A stretch of 64,000 nt of DNA from Neurospora tetraspora (lineage: Eukaryota; Ascomycota; Sordariomycetes; Sordariales; Sordariaceae), in assembly GCF_033439725.1 (NCBI RefSeq), contig NW_026944383.1, positions 2,852,001 through 2,916,000 on the forward strand, in the 5' to 3' direction. The position numbers were made by a program, and so were the translations under genes. The notes under the pieces are model-generated. The model ran no database searches. It saw only the letters and a list, made by a program, of their open reading frames with translations, and had not been told where the DNA came from. Below are positions 12,121 to 24,700 of the stretch, in pieces; within the stretch, counting starts at the first letter, position 1; the number at the start of each line of letters is the position of its first letter.

Positions 12121-15100
12121 ATTACTCGCATTTTTGAATACTCCTCTTAAATATTAACGATTTTATATTTAAATACAATTATAAACTGACCGCGACCGAT
12201 ATCTCTTCGTTGTATACGAATAGCCCGTAAATTATTTCTAATATATCCTTAAATTATCTTCGCAAAATGGCTAATACTAATATTACTAACGCTGATACTT
12301 TAATTATTATTACTAGGTTCGGCTTAATTGAGTAGAATAATATAGTTTTTATCAAATTATTAATAGTATTTAACTTAGAATAAATAGATAGTATAACGGC
12401 CGAATTCGATAAATTAGAGGAGTTAAAAAATATGACCCCTCCTAATATATCGATACCAACTGACCTCCTAGTAAGTATAGCTAATATATTATTAATATAT
12501 TTTAAATATATTTTTTACTAATCAATAATATAATAATATTAATTATATAAAGGTTAAAATTATAAGCCTAATATTTATTTTATTTAATAATATTAATTAA
12601 TATTCTAATTTCGTTTAAACAATATATTATGTTATAATTATTCTAGAATACCCCGAATCTTCTATTCCTAGCGTAACCTACATTATAAATATTAAGAGTT
12701 TAACCGAAGCTTGAATTAAAGCCCCGTAGGATAAAATATATAAAATAGAGTAATTTAAAATAAATTAGTAATATATATAGGATTAATCCCTAATTAATTT
12801 ACAATATTGTAAATCTAATATTATATAAAGAAAAAAAATACCTACTAAAGATACTTCGTTTAATTATTTAAATAACGCTATATACCGTCGTATTACTTAT
12901 AGATATTTTGGTATTAAATATTATAAACATTTAGACCCGCGAATTTAGTAAGCGTACTAATAAGGATCTACCGTTATGATCGATAAAAAAATTATATATT
13001 TTTCATTTAAAATCCGCTTCCGATAAAATAAGGTCCCTTTAATTAAGCGAATTATTAAGTACGAATTTATCCTTAATTTATCCTTAAATTATCTTTAATA
13101 TCGCTTTAATTTAATCGAATATAATTATTTTCTGTTAATACTATTTTAATGATTAATTAAATATAAGCAATTAAAACGTATTAAGAGATATAAGGTTATA
13201 AAGAATCGAGGTCATTATATAAATTCATTTAATATATAAGTAAAGTAAATTTTTATTTAAAATATATCTCTAATAATTAGTATTATATTTTAAATTTATT
13301 TCTATTTAAATAATTACCGGCTATAATCGCTATTAGTTAAAATATTAGAATTCGAAGCCGGGAGAGAAAATATACTTTTTTATTAACTTCCCTAATAATT
13401 TTAATTATTATTAATTATACATTAAATTAATTATTAAAAGGCATTCAAGAGATTCTATATTCGATTTATTATATATTAAAATGTATATTAAAACGAGTAC
13501 TATATTAATAAGAAGGACGCGCTATAATAAATAAATCTTTCTTTAATATATTTAAAACTTATTAAAAATTTATTATCGATAAATTAAAGACCAATTACGC
13601 TTCAGGCTATAGTACTATGAAAATTCGAGATTGTAATATTATTATTAACTTTTATATTCTAGTCGATATTAAAACTATCCTATATATCGTTATAATTTCC
13701 TATAATTAATATATTTACTTACCCCCCTTTCCTAATAAAACCCTTAAATGGATTATTAATAATTGAATACGGGTATTACAGAGGGTAAGAAATCTTAATA
13801 TAATTTAGAATAAGTAAATCCGGAATATATTATCGATAGATTAGGGATAAATTAGAGATTAATATATAATTTAACGATTTTAACCCGTAACTCCGATTTT
13901 ATTTAATTTTTTAAAAAATATAGTACTAATATTATTAATTAAACTTATATAAATTTTAATAATGTTAATAATGTTCAATTAGTAATTAAGAAGTATCGTA
14001 CTTTTACTAAGTTTTTAGGAGTTTCGAACCTTGAAATTATAATATAAGAGTATTAATTAAAATACTAAAATTTAAATATTCGTATAAGTTTATATATCCG
14101 GGATTTATTGGGGATGAATTACTAACTTCTTTTTTTAATAATATATTTAAAAGGTCCTTAACAATGGGATTAATTTTATAATTATTTATTTTTTTAAAGA
14201 ATAGGTAGAATTCTTTTATAAAGGCTTTATTAAATCTTTCGAATTAGATATAAATTATAAATATTTTTCTGGTATAGAAAATAGGGAGGTTATTTAAGGC
14301 TTTTATTTAAAATAATTAAAATAATATAAATTATTAAGTTATTCTAAATTTATCCTTAATAAATTTCTAACTTTGATAATTATCCTTCTTATCCGGATCT
14401 TTATTAATACTGATTCGCCGAAAATTTACGCCCTTACTTTTAAAATAGTATTTGAAATCTTTAAAGTCGATTATAGATATATAATTAAATAGCGGGAATT
14501 ATTTAAAAAAGGTTATCATGATATTATTGTAAATTAAAATTTTAAAGCAATTATAAGTACGTTATTTTATTTTAAGATCCTTCTATAATATATCTTTATT
14601 AATGCCTTAATTAATTAATATAGGTTTTTTGGAGTATATTTTTTAAAATAGATCCCTACCTCCGTAAAGTTATATACTTCGTTCGCTATACAGTATAATT
14701 TTATTATATTTATTTTAAACCTAATATTAAAAAGTACGTAAGGAATAATCTTTAATTTCGTTAATAAATGGAATGGTTATTTATATATTTAACCGTTAAT
14801 AAATATATATAATTTTATTACTATTTATAATGTAAGTTAAAGATTACTTATAATTATTTTTAAATTTATTTAAGTTAGATTTTAAATAGAGCCCTAATTA
14901 ATTATTCTATAGGTAATTTGCGGGAAGAAGTTCGGAATTAGGCTTAAAATAAGAATATTCTAATTATTCGCGCTAAGTATAACTATACTTACTTTAATAT
15001 AAATTAAGAAATATAGAATATATTTCGATTAAATATTAATACGGTCGAAATATTATATTAGTAGTCTTACTGTTAGAGCGATCGGTTTATATTACTACTT

Positions 15101-16382
15101 CTTTATATTTACGTGTAAATTATTAATAAAAATCTATTACTAATATATTATAATTAACTTATTAGTAAAAGTATAAAATTCGATCACTATTTTATAGTAT
15201 ACAAATAGATTTAAATAAAATATAGTATTAAATTCAGGTATTGAACTAATTTATTAATAAATTAATTGAACCATAATATAACGAGGGTAAATAGTAAATT
15301 AATAATAAGTTAATAATTCATCCGATATATTAATAGCTAATTTAATATAAATAAACGGAAAAGGGATAATATACCTACAACGGAGAAAATAATTAAGAAA
15401 GTACTAATCTTCTTCAATTTAATAACCACTCTTCGTCCTTTAATTCTCCTTTTTATTTTTATTTCATAAAATAGAGTAGGATTAATATTTAATAATTCCC
15501 CAGTTATATTATTATTTCAAACTTTTAATAATTATTAACCTTTCGTAGAAATTATATTTTTTAGTATTACTATTTTAAAATCAATTTTAAATATATCCCG
15601 GACAAATTAGTAAAACGTTTTAAAGAATCTAATATATATATTAAATATTAATTATTTTAGACGCCTACCCTACGGCTATAACTATTGGCTTAAAGGGTAA
15701 GAGAAATATAAGCTGAGGAGAGAAATAAAGAGTTAACGTATACTATGAAATTTAAAAATATATTTACGAAGCGAATAGAAGCCGAAACTATAAATATTAG
15801 AATAGGAAAACAAATTATTAAAGCCTAAATGAAACTATTTTAATTAATAAATGAGGGTAAATTTTAAGAGCGGGAAATATTTATTTTAATTATTAACGTA
15901 ATTCATATACTCCTTATAAATAATTTATTTTTACTAGGTAATATATTATATATAATTATAGGTTTACGTAAAAACCTAAAATAAATAATAACGTTTATAC
16001 GTTTATAGGATTACCCCTATAGAACCCTCCCTATATATAATTAATCCCGCCCTTATATAATTAGGGATATTATAATAATTATAATTAATAAATATAAAAA
16101 ATAGATAATTATAAGGAGAATAAGGATACTTGTATTAAATATTTAGAACGCTTTATATAAACCTTTAATTAAAACGTATTATTTCTTTATAGGAAAGGTT
16201 TAACCTAATTAATATTCTATAATATCTACTCTCTTCGACATAGACCAATGTACGTAAAACATAAAACCTCCCTAAATCGTCCCTTCCTATTCTTCTTCTT
16301 CCTCTTTTTTTTATAATTTGCACTTTGCTTTTTATTTCTCTATAAAGAAATAACTTACCAAAAACCCCTAATTAATATTCCA

Positions 16383-16505
16383 TTACCCTATATAAGTAAA
16401 TTTATAATTATAATCGAATAAAAAAATTTTACACAGAGAAATATCGTCCGAATAAATTTATAATTATAATTAAATAGTAGAATTTCTATACGGAGAAATA
16501 ATGTA
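16383..16505. repeat. Short tandem repeat carrying the palindrome
   Basis: A unit of about 60 bp is present twice. Each copy contains AATTTATAATTATAAT followed some 30-40 bp later by a palindrome half (16431 and 16483). Confidence 0.55.
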
Positions 16506-18589
16506 CTATAAATAATTCCGATGCAAATAATAATTAGAATGCCGTCCGGTCCGGGCGAATTAATATAATAAAGAATCTTAATCCGAACCCCTCCTCAATT
16601 TTCTTCGACGGTACCGACCTTATAATATTATCCTACTTCTATTACCCCCCTTCTTTTAATATCGCCTTAATAATAATAAGTAGGCTAAAAAATATAAGAG
16701 AGATTACTATAAAAATATATTAATCGATGAAGAATATTTATTTTACGTTGGCTATTATAACATAAAAATAATTATATTATAATTTAATGTCGGCAATAGT
16801 AATAAAATTCCCGATTATTATAAGGGAGATAATATATACCCGGTCGTCCGTATTATCCCCGAGCCTATTAGTAATAAATATTAATAAAAAGATTTATTAT
16901 CGCTTTTTCAAACTTTATTACTTAAATAATTTATTATATTTAAATTAAGAAGAAAGGCCCCTTATAAAGTTAAAATTATTATTAATATATTAAAGTATAT
17001 CAATATACGTACTTTAGCGTAATATATTGAATACGAATATATATACCCCTCGTATTAAAACCTTACTCACCATTTCCTTATAGAGAAACAATATCCTCCT
17101 TCTTATATTAACACGCTAATTTATATTTAGTAGTGAATATTTTTAATCCTTTTATATATTTAAAAATATTTTACAAATTCAGTAATAAGTTTTAGACCAG
17201 CGCGACCTTCGATAATTAAATTAATATATTAAAAGGCTTTCCCAAATACTTTTATAATACATAATACAGGTTTATTTTAATAGTTATAGCGTAATAGGAC
17301 GAATTAATTTATATCCTATATATAATTCAGATTAGGGATTTAAAAAGCCTTACCGAATAATAGCAATTATTAGTATATTAATAGAAAATCTATATAACAA
17401 CGACGTTTTATATTATATATTTAATATATTTTAAAACGTTTCATAGCGAAATTAATTAATTTAGGGAGTTCCAATATATTTAAGACCCCCATAACGAATA
17501 GAATAGGAAGGATTATTAAGGAGGCTTCTCCGCCGATGATTAAATACGTATTATAATATACTATATTTATATTATCGGTCGTTATACTACGAAGAATTGC
17601 TATTTAACCGGTCGTAACGGTATATAATTTAAAAAAGTTATATTTTATTAGGTTATTTCCCTAAATAACCGGCTAGGGATCCTAAATTACAAAGGGTATA
17701 AAAAGTCGATAAATAACCCCGGTTAAATTATTACTAACCGATTATATTTAATGGTGCGGGATAGCCTTAAGGTTATTAATAACCTTTTAAATTTCGATAA
17801 ATTTCGAATATTAATTTAAAATTTAAAACGTTTAAAAAATTAATATATAATTTAATTATTTTCTAATAATTAGGCCAAACTTTTCTAAAATTATCGAGGC
17901 GGAAGAAGTTCACTGAGAATTAGAAGGATTAATTAATTTGCTAAAGCGCATAGTAACTTTCTAATTTATTTTTCAAAATATCAATTCTAATTTTAGAATT
18001 AATGTTTGAAATTTTATTCGTATAGCTTATAACGCTTATTCAAGACCGCTCCGGCTACGTTTACTAACTTATTATATTAATAGAAAGTAATACGTTGCTT
18101 AATATAGATTAAATATATTCCATTTTCTTTAACGAAGGAGATTTAAAGCGTTATATATAGCGCGACGAGAATAGCGAAGTTTATGAGAAATTTATATAGT
18201 AGTTAAAGGAGAGTGCGATTATTTATTAGGAAAGGTTAAGGTACGAAACCGAAGTTTGCGATAAAAATATAGATAGGTAGAATTAATATATTAAAGAATA
18301 ATAAAAGTACGGTTTTATTATAATTCAATTATAATAGTACGGTTACTTATTCGAAAAGTAGTATTATAATTAAATTACTAATTTAGTATATAATGCGATA
18401 ATTAATTAGGGTTACTCCGTCGATAAGAATTAAATATACCTGCTCGAAGCGGGTAGATTTATAGATCTCGCTGCCCTAAAGGACTAGTATAATTGGGTAA
18501 ATTGGGATTTAGGCGGTAAAAACCGATCTTTATTATTATATTAATTTATTAGTAAATTTAATCGGTATTTATTCCTATTTGCGCCTCTT

Positions 18590-18710
18590 TATACTTTCTC
18601 TACAGAGAAATTATTCGAAGCCGTTATATATTATTTATGTTCATTCCTACTTCTTTAGACTTTCTCTATAGAAAAATAACTTAAAGCCGTTATATATTAA
18701 CCTCGCGGTT
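18590..18710. repeat. Tandem 65-bp repeat of the palindrome plus a 3' tail
   Basis: Two copies of the palindrome (18595 and 18660) are each followed by the same tail, AAGCCGTTATATATTA, giving a direct repeat with a period of about 65 bp just outside the LTR element. Confidence 0.7.
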
Positions 18711-18722
18711 TAAATATATATA

Positions 18723-18989
18723 TGTAATGGGTCTACACGAGTGTTGTACAGCGAGCAGTCGTATAAGGTTGAAATGCTGTATTTGACAAAGAGAGTAAGA
18801 AGGAAGACTGTACTAGAAGGGTGCAGTTGAGATAAGGTTTTAAGGTGTGCAGAGTTAAGGGTGTACGGGCTAGGTAGTTATGCGGGTTTGGCCAACTAGA
18901 AGGCTCGTATCGGTTTATTGGTTTATCGAGCGTGTAGGAATCCGGCTTAGTAAAGCCAAGCTAATACCCTGGGCGCTAACTCTATGATA
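18723..18989 (-). repeat. LTR (downstream copy, 3' LTR of the minus-strand element)
   Basis: 267 bp, matching 20759-21025 end to end without gaps. By eye the two copies differ at roughly 37 positions, all but about one being transitions, as expected if RIP and not clock-like decay produced the difference. Confidence 0.85.
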
Positions 18990-20758
18990 TTACCCCCCTG
19001 CTCCCCTTCGGAGAGTACGGAGTATTGCCTAAGGTACTAAGGTCCATAGTATATATTAGAACTTAGCTAAATATACGAAAATGATTAAAATCCAATATAA
19101 TCGTACTTAGCTAAATGCCTATCCAAATGGGGAAAATTAATAACATTAGAAAAGATAAGATATTTCTATCTGAGCCCCCAAATAAACGTTGCACAACTAC
19201 TTGCTTCCTACCTGAGTTGGTGACGATGCGCCTATTGCTTACCCTTATAGAATTGCGCTATGGTTTGGTAATAAGATTAAATTAGGGAATATTTTAGACC
19301 TTGCCTATTAGGGAATTTCTTTTACTGTGTTATATCAGTAATTTGTGATGGGGATAATTAGATTAAGGTTATTACCTAGTGCTTCGTAACATTTTGCTTC
19401 TCTTGCCAGTAGTTGGCTGCCTTCTCGTTCCTTCGTTATAGAATGGCTTTAGTGATTCTTGTGCCTACGAAATGTAATACTTATTCCTTCTATTGGTTGC
19501 GTTGTGAATAGGTACTACTAAATGTGGTTGGGCGGCGAAGGGTATTGCTTTGTGACTTGCTTATTTGACTAGTAGATGGTATGCTTTGGTAAGTTAACTA
19601 GCGATGGTGGTATTCTTCTACCCCTAGTATTATTAGGGTTGCTAATATTAGTTTTGCTTAGTCCGAGTATTCCTCCTCTTTATGGTTGTTGTTGTTGTTG
19701 TTGTGACTGCTTGAGCCCTTACCGGGTTGTACACGAACGTTGTTTATTTGTTTTTTTTTATATTGTTTGAATTAGTGAGAATTATTCTTATAGTTTCTGT
19801 ACTTGTTTTTTTTTCTTCTATTTATTTTTCTGCTTTTGAGACGGCGATATTTTTAACGAGGTTATCGAGGTATTGATGGAGGTATTTATAAGATTATTAG
19901 CGTTATTATTATTAATTGGGTTATTGTTGTGTTTTTGTGAGGGGTGAGACGAGGAGGAGGCGGTAGTTAAAAGGAAGGTATTGTTATTAAGTTTCTTTAA
20001 GTAGGTAAGTAGTTGAGAGTATTGTTTAGGTATGTCGGTTCGGTCAGAGAGGCGTTGTTTTTAGTTATGGTTTAAGGTAGCGGTAAGTTGGCTAACTTTG
20101 GCGGTATTAGATTAGGAATTTGTATGAGTGCGGTAGAGTATTTTTTGAATTGAGTGAGGAAGGCCGCTATAGATTCTTTGGAGCCGGACTTTTAATGTAG
20201 TTGGTGAAGTTCTTGACTAGTTCGTTTGACGGCATTGGGGTCCCTATACGTAAGCTTGAATTTATCGATGAGGGTAGCCGGCGATTGTGACGTGGGGGAG
20301 TTGACAAACGTAATGAGTGGTTTCTTAATAGTGGGCGAAAGGTAGGCGAGTAGGTAGTAGAATTGCGCTTTTGTATTGTTAATAGCGTGTTTATTGACGT
20401 GTAGTTTAGTTTGAGTATTAAGTACCTACGTTTTAAAGTCGGTTTTATCCCTAGAAAATTTTTCGAGGTGGGGTAGTATTTTTTTTGTGTAGGAGTATCG
20501 AAAGGGGAGGCCGAGGCTTTGAGAGTAGCGAGTTCGCTTAGTATAGTTTTGAAGGTAGCGTTGAATTGATTGAGGCGTTTTTGGGGGTCTTAGGACTAGA
20601 GAATTGTCGGTGCTATTATTGAGAGGGACGGGAGTCCGAGTAGCGAGAGGGATTGGTTGGTAGGTAAGAACGGTTTGTTGTAGAGGACGGGGGAGATTCT
20701 TTGGGCGTGCTTGCGAGAGAAGGGCAACGGTGTTGATTTGAAAGAGGGTTAAATATGA

Positions 20759-21025
20759 TGTAACGGGTCTATACGAGTATTATATAGCGAGTAGTCGTAT
20801 AAGGTTGAAATGCTATATTTGATAAAGAGAATAAGAAGGAAGATTGTACTAGAAGGGTATAGTTAAGACAAGGTTTTAAGGTGTGTAGAGTTAAGGGTGT
20901 ACGGGCTAGGTAGTTATGCAGGTTTGGCTAATTAGAAGGCTCGTATTAGCTTATCAGCTTATTGAGCCTGTAGGGATCCGGCTTGGCAAAGCCAAGCCAA
21001 TACCCTGGGTGCTAGCCTTATAACA
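20759..21025 (-). repeat. LTR (upstream copy, 5' LTR of the minus-strand element)
   Basis: 267-bp partner of 18723-18989. It is richer in TA than the other copy, so it seems to have taken more RIP-type changes. It is followed directly by the ATATA target duplication. Confidence 0.85.
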
Positions 21026-24000
21026 ATATATTATTCGCTAATTTAAATAGAGCCTTCTAAAAGCTGCTATAATAGCTAATAATATTAGTATTAGAAAGAT
21101 TATTATATATATAACGGTAATCCGTATATATAAAGATAAGGTCTAAAATAATTATAATAAAGGGATTCCTACTCCGGTATACTTATTACTAATTCTAATA
21201 CTATTTTTATTTATTATATAAACCTTTTATAAATATATTATGATATTTAGCGATATATTAACTTTTAAATACTTTTACGGCTATAGGGTAATTATAAGCG
21301 TAAAAGACCCGCGGGTATAGGTAATATTTATTTAAATAAAGTTTAACGAATTTATATAAAATATGGTTATTACCTAAAATAATATTAAAACGGCGCGTAT
21401 TATTATTTTAGCAGCCGTCCTAATATATTATTGCGATTAAGTAAATAAATATATATAAAAAGATAATAGAAAACCGGAGGATTCGTACGAATTACGCGGT
21501 ATAATTCCCACTAATACGCTCATTTAATCTAGGAAACCTATTAAAAAAACTACGAGTAAAAAAGCTGGTATAAGGAAGGGTACTATTAAGAAGGGTTTTA
21601 AAAAAGCTACTATAAAGAAAAGTATTTTTAAAACCGCTATTTAACCTAGCTTCGAAAAAGGTAAAAATATCGACGACGATTTAATAGAAATGTGTTTAGT
21701 TAAAGAGGAAATTGATAAAATAGGGGATATAAACGAATAAATTTCCTTATAGAAAAATAATGCGTTGTATTGAAACTATTTTAAATTAATGTACGTAGAA
21801 ATTTTATTTTAAATAATAGGATTAAAGAATAGGTCTAATTCCGCTACAAATTACAGATAACTAACGTAGAAGGTATTAAATTCTACCGGGTTATTTATAA
21901 CGAAGTATAATTCCTACGAAACTGAAATTTTATAATATAGTAGTAGATTAAATTTATACCTAAATATACTATTATTTTTGTATTAGTAACGCTTCTCCTA
22001 AACTACGTTACTGATTTAAACGCCTTCGCTAAAATAATTTAGGATAATTCTAGCATCCTTATTACAATTTCCGATATTATAGAAGGACAAGTTCTAATGC
22101 AATTAAAGAGCTTCAACTATTCCCTTAGGACTTCCAGCTATTAATTCTATAATAAGATTCTAAATTATATATTTATATCTCTACGAAAGATCGAATAAGA
22201 ATGGGGGTTTAAGTAGTAGGCCCTCTTAAACTATATTTAAATTCTTATTACGGATACCGGCGCGGTAGTATCGGCGGATATTGTTAATATTATTTCCGAT
22301 TATAAATATATTTAATTATTTTATAGAAGAATTATTATGATTATATTACCGAACGGTTTTATAATTTACCCTTCGGCGATTATCCTATTAATAATAATTA
22401 AGCGTGTAGGATTCGGATATTAATACTTCGCTAATATAATCTCGATTCTAACTGACGGAATATTAAAGCAAATTTATATTAACGTAATTATTATAAATAA
22501 CGATAGTAATGGCGATAAAATAGGTTTAAAAGGACTAAAAATAACGTATATTCGCGTTATATAATACTTCGCCTAGGATTATTATATTTAAGAATTCTTC
22601 GGCATTTATAATAGAATTATAAATACTCTAGTAATACAAATATAAAACTTTCTAGACCACAATTTAAGGTTCCCCGCTAGTAATAATATTATTAGCGATA
22701 ATAATAACGAAATTGCCGTAAAGTTTAATATAAAAACCGTTGAAACGTTAATTAAATATAACTTTAATACGGGTCTAATATATATTTTCGCCCAATTTAA
22801 TTAAAAGCTTGATAATTAGTCCTCTGTTGAAGCAGGACGAATAATAGGGGTTGATTATTTAAAATCGCCCCTCTAAATTTAGATCGTCTAATAGTATCTC
22901 CAATAGAAATTATAGTAAAAGCGTATCCTCATTATAATCAATTCCCTTTGGATATAAATATAAATAATACTTCCGGGAAGTTTTATTATAGTATTAGATT
23001 AATATTTTAATAGAACGTTCGTAATTATTCCAAAAAAGTATAATTTTATTACCCAATTTATCCGCTCCTAATAGTTGTAATTAGAGTAAACTACTATTAT
23101 TACCAATTGGAATTTACTATATATAAATATTAATATTCTAATCCTAAATTCCAATATTAATATAATTAATTTAAACGCATATTAGTAATACTATCTCGGT
23201 ATCAGTCTCTCCTTTATATAGAACGTCCCTACGATCCTATAATTTATTAGCTGCCTATTCCGTATTAGGTAGATAAAACTAATAGAATAATATTTTCCTA
23301 CTATTTATAAGACTATTAATTACTAGTAGGAAAAACGCATTATATGTAAAGTTAATACTTCTTTCCCTATAGAAAAATAATATTATTATTTACTAATGCA
23401 TTTTAGTAAATATATTCTTTATAATTAGAAATCAAAATTCAATACGTTAAGAACTCGCATTTATAGATTATTTTAACGTATAAAGTTACTAAAGTATCAA
23501 TATCCTATAAATTCAATAAGTATTCGTAAATAGCTTCCCCTCTTTAAAATGTAAACGATTATTATACTACCCGTACTACCCGAATTAGAAACGTATATTC
23601 GTTTATTATTTCCTTATATACCCGGGACCTTTACGGGTTCGAAGCCGATTTAATTTCTAAATATCTTTTAAAAATACTTTCTATCTTCGGCCTAATATTC
23701 GTTGAATTTTATTTCCGCAGCTAGCCTAATACGGTCTTAACGCTAAAATGATTAGTCGAAATCGTTTAATAATCTATCGATTAAATCGAAATCGCTTAGT
23801 AATCAGTCGACTAAATCGGTCGTACTAAGCAATTTATTAAATATCTTATATAGTATTAATAATTGTAAAAAGAGAAGAGGTTAGTTTTAATCGGTTTAAT
23901 AAATATTCCAATTAGAATGGCGAAAAATAATACTTATAAGCGCCTTATTATTCAAAGTAAATTCGCAGACGAAATTAATTAAACTGATATTAAAAATAAA

Positions 24001-24210
24001 AATAATAAGTAATTAAATATTTTAGGAAATAGCGATAGTAAATTAGTAATTCGGTATTTAGCTTTAATAACGTTATTAAAACTTCAGCCCTTACCCTTTA
24101 AGCGTGGTATCGACGGGAGCGAAAATTTATTCGCACTAGCCTTTAAATGGTAACGTTTAAGCGCCGACGGCGCTTTTAATACACTTAATAAATAAAACCT
24201 GGAATCAATA

Positions 24211-24480
24211 AGTTTCTCTATAAAAAAAGAAAGTAACTACCGTAACTTACCTTCATTACCTACGGGTTTACGTAAACGATATTAAATTAACGAGTAACCT
24301 ATTTCTATTAAAATATAATAATTATAAATACCAATCTTACTAAGAGTACGGCAATTGTAAATACTAATTTTACTACGAAAAAGGCAATTATAAATATTAA
24401 TTTTATAAAAATAAATTTCTCTATAAATAAAGAAAATAATTACCCTAACTTACCTTTATTACCTACGAACCTACTCAAAT
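24211..24480. repeat. Direct repeat about 205 bp apart, with a 33-35 bp tandem array between
   Basis: The segment starting with the palindrome at 24212 and continuing for about 60 bp (ending ATTACCTACG) recurs at 24417 with few differences. Between them (about 24,319-24,416) lie three tandem units of 33-35 bp, each beginning AATTRTAAATAYYAAT. Confidence 0.7.
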
Positions 24481-24540
24481 AACCCCAAACTAACGAACAA
24501 ACCCTTTTAATTAAATTCAAAATAATTGAAGAAGCCCATT

Positions 24541-24700
24541 TTACTCGTAAAAAAAAAGCCCGTCTTGCTACTCAAGTAGCCGAAGAAAATATTCGTCTTA
24601 TTATTAAGGCAGCCGAAAAAGATGCCCGTCTTATCGTTAAAGCAGCCGAAGAATAAGAAAGGACCCGTTTTACTACTAAAGCAGCCGAAGAATAGGAAAA
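24541..24700 (+). repeat. Degenerate 33-39 bp tandem array with GCAGCCGAAGAA cores
   Basis: Four imperfect units share the core AAAGCAGCCGAAGAA (first copy CAAGTAGCCGAAGAA) and a preceding CGTCTTAT-like part. The array is GC-richer than its surroundings and reads on the plus strand as an Ala/Glu/Lys heptad-like repeat, so it may come from a coiled-coil coding region of an unidentified element. A protein-like, GC-richer stretch continues to about 25,150. The family is unknown. Confidence 0.6.

Larger units (their letters stand above)
18718..21030 (-). mobile_element. Short gypsy-like LTR retrotransposon fossil, non-autonomous
   Basis: Two direct repeats of equal length (267 bp) enclose 1,769 bp, and the whole is flanked by a 5-bp ATATA duplication (18718-18722 and 21026-21030). 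On the minus strand the repeats start TG and end in the expected CA or a decayed form of it. A purine-rich tract (18990-19015, G-rich on the minus strand) abuts the downstream repeat, where a polypurine tract belongs, so the element reads right to left. The internal part holds a gag/capsid-like remnant near the upstream repeat (about 20,000-20,700, minus). No protease, reverse transcriptase or integrase region is seen, and the interior is too short for one. The element is broken by many changes, nearly all of the RIP type. It is milder in composition than its surroundings, so it is a later insertion into already mutated DNA. Confidence 0.8.

Noticed and set aside
12264-12420. ATG-started protein-like stretch at the left of the island, considered as a large-element recombinase or transposase start
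   Set aside because: Too decayed to match any family by eye. I could not support a DUF3435 (Starship captain) or other call.
19576-19770. 64-codon open frame inside the LTR element
   Set aside because: It lies opposite to the element's coding direction and has no family signature; a chance frame.
22200-22500. A short Asp-Thr-Gly-Ala motif in a GC-richer stretch, resembling a retroviral-type protease
   Set aside because: The motif alone is weak and the surrounding sequence does not show the rest of the family pattern. No LTR pair encloses it. Left unassigned as RIP debris.
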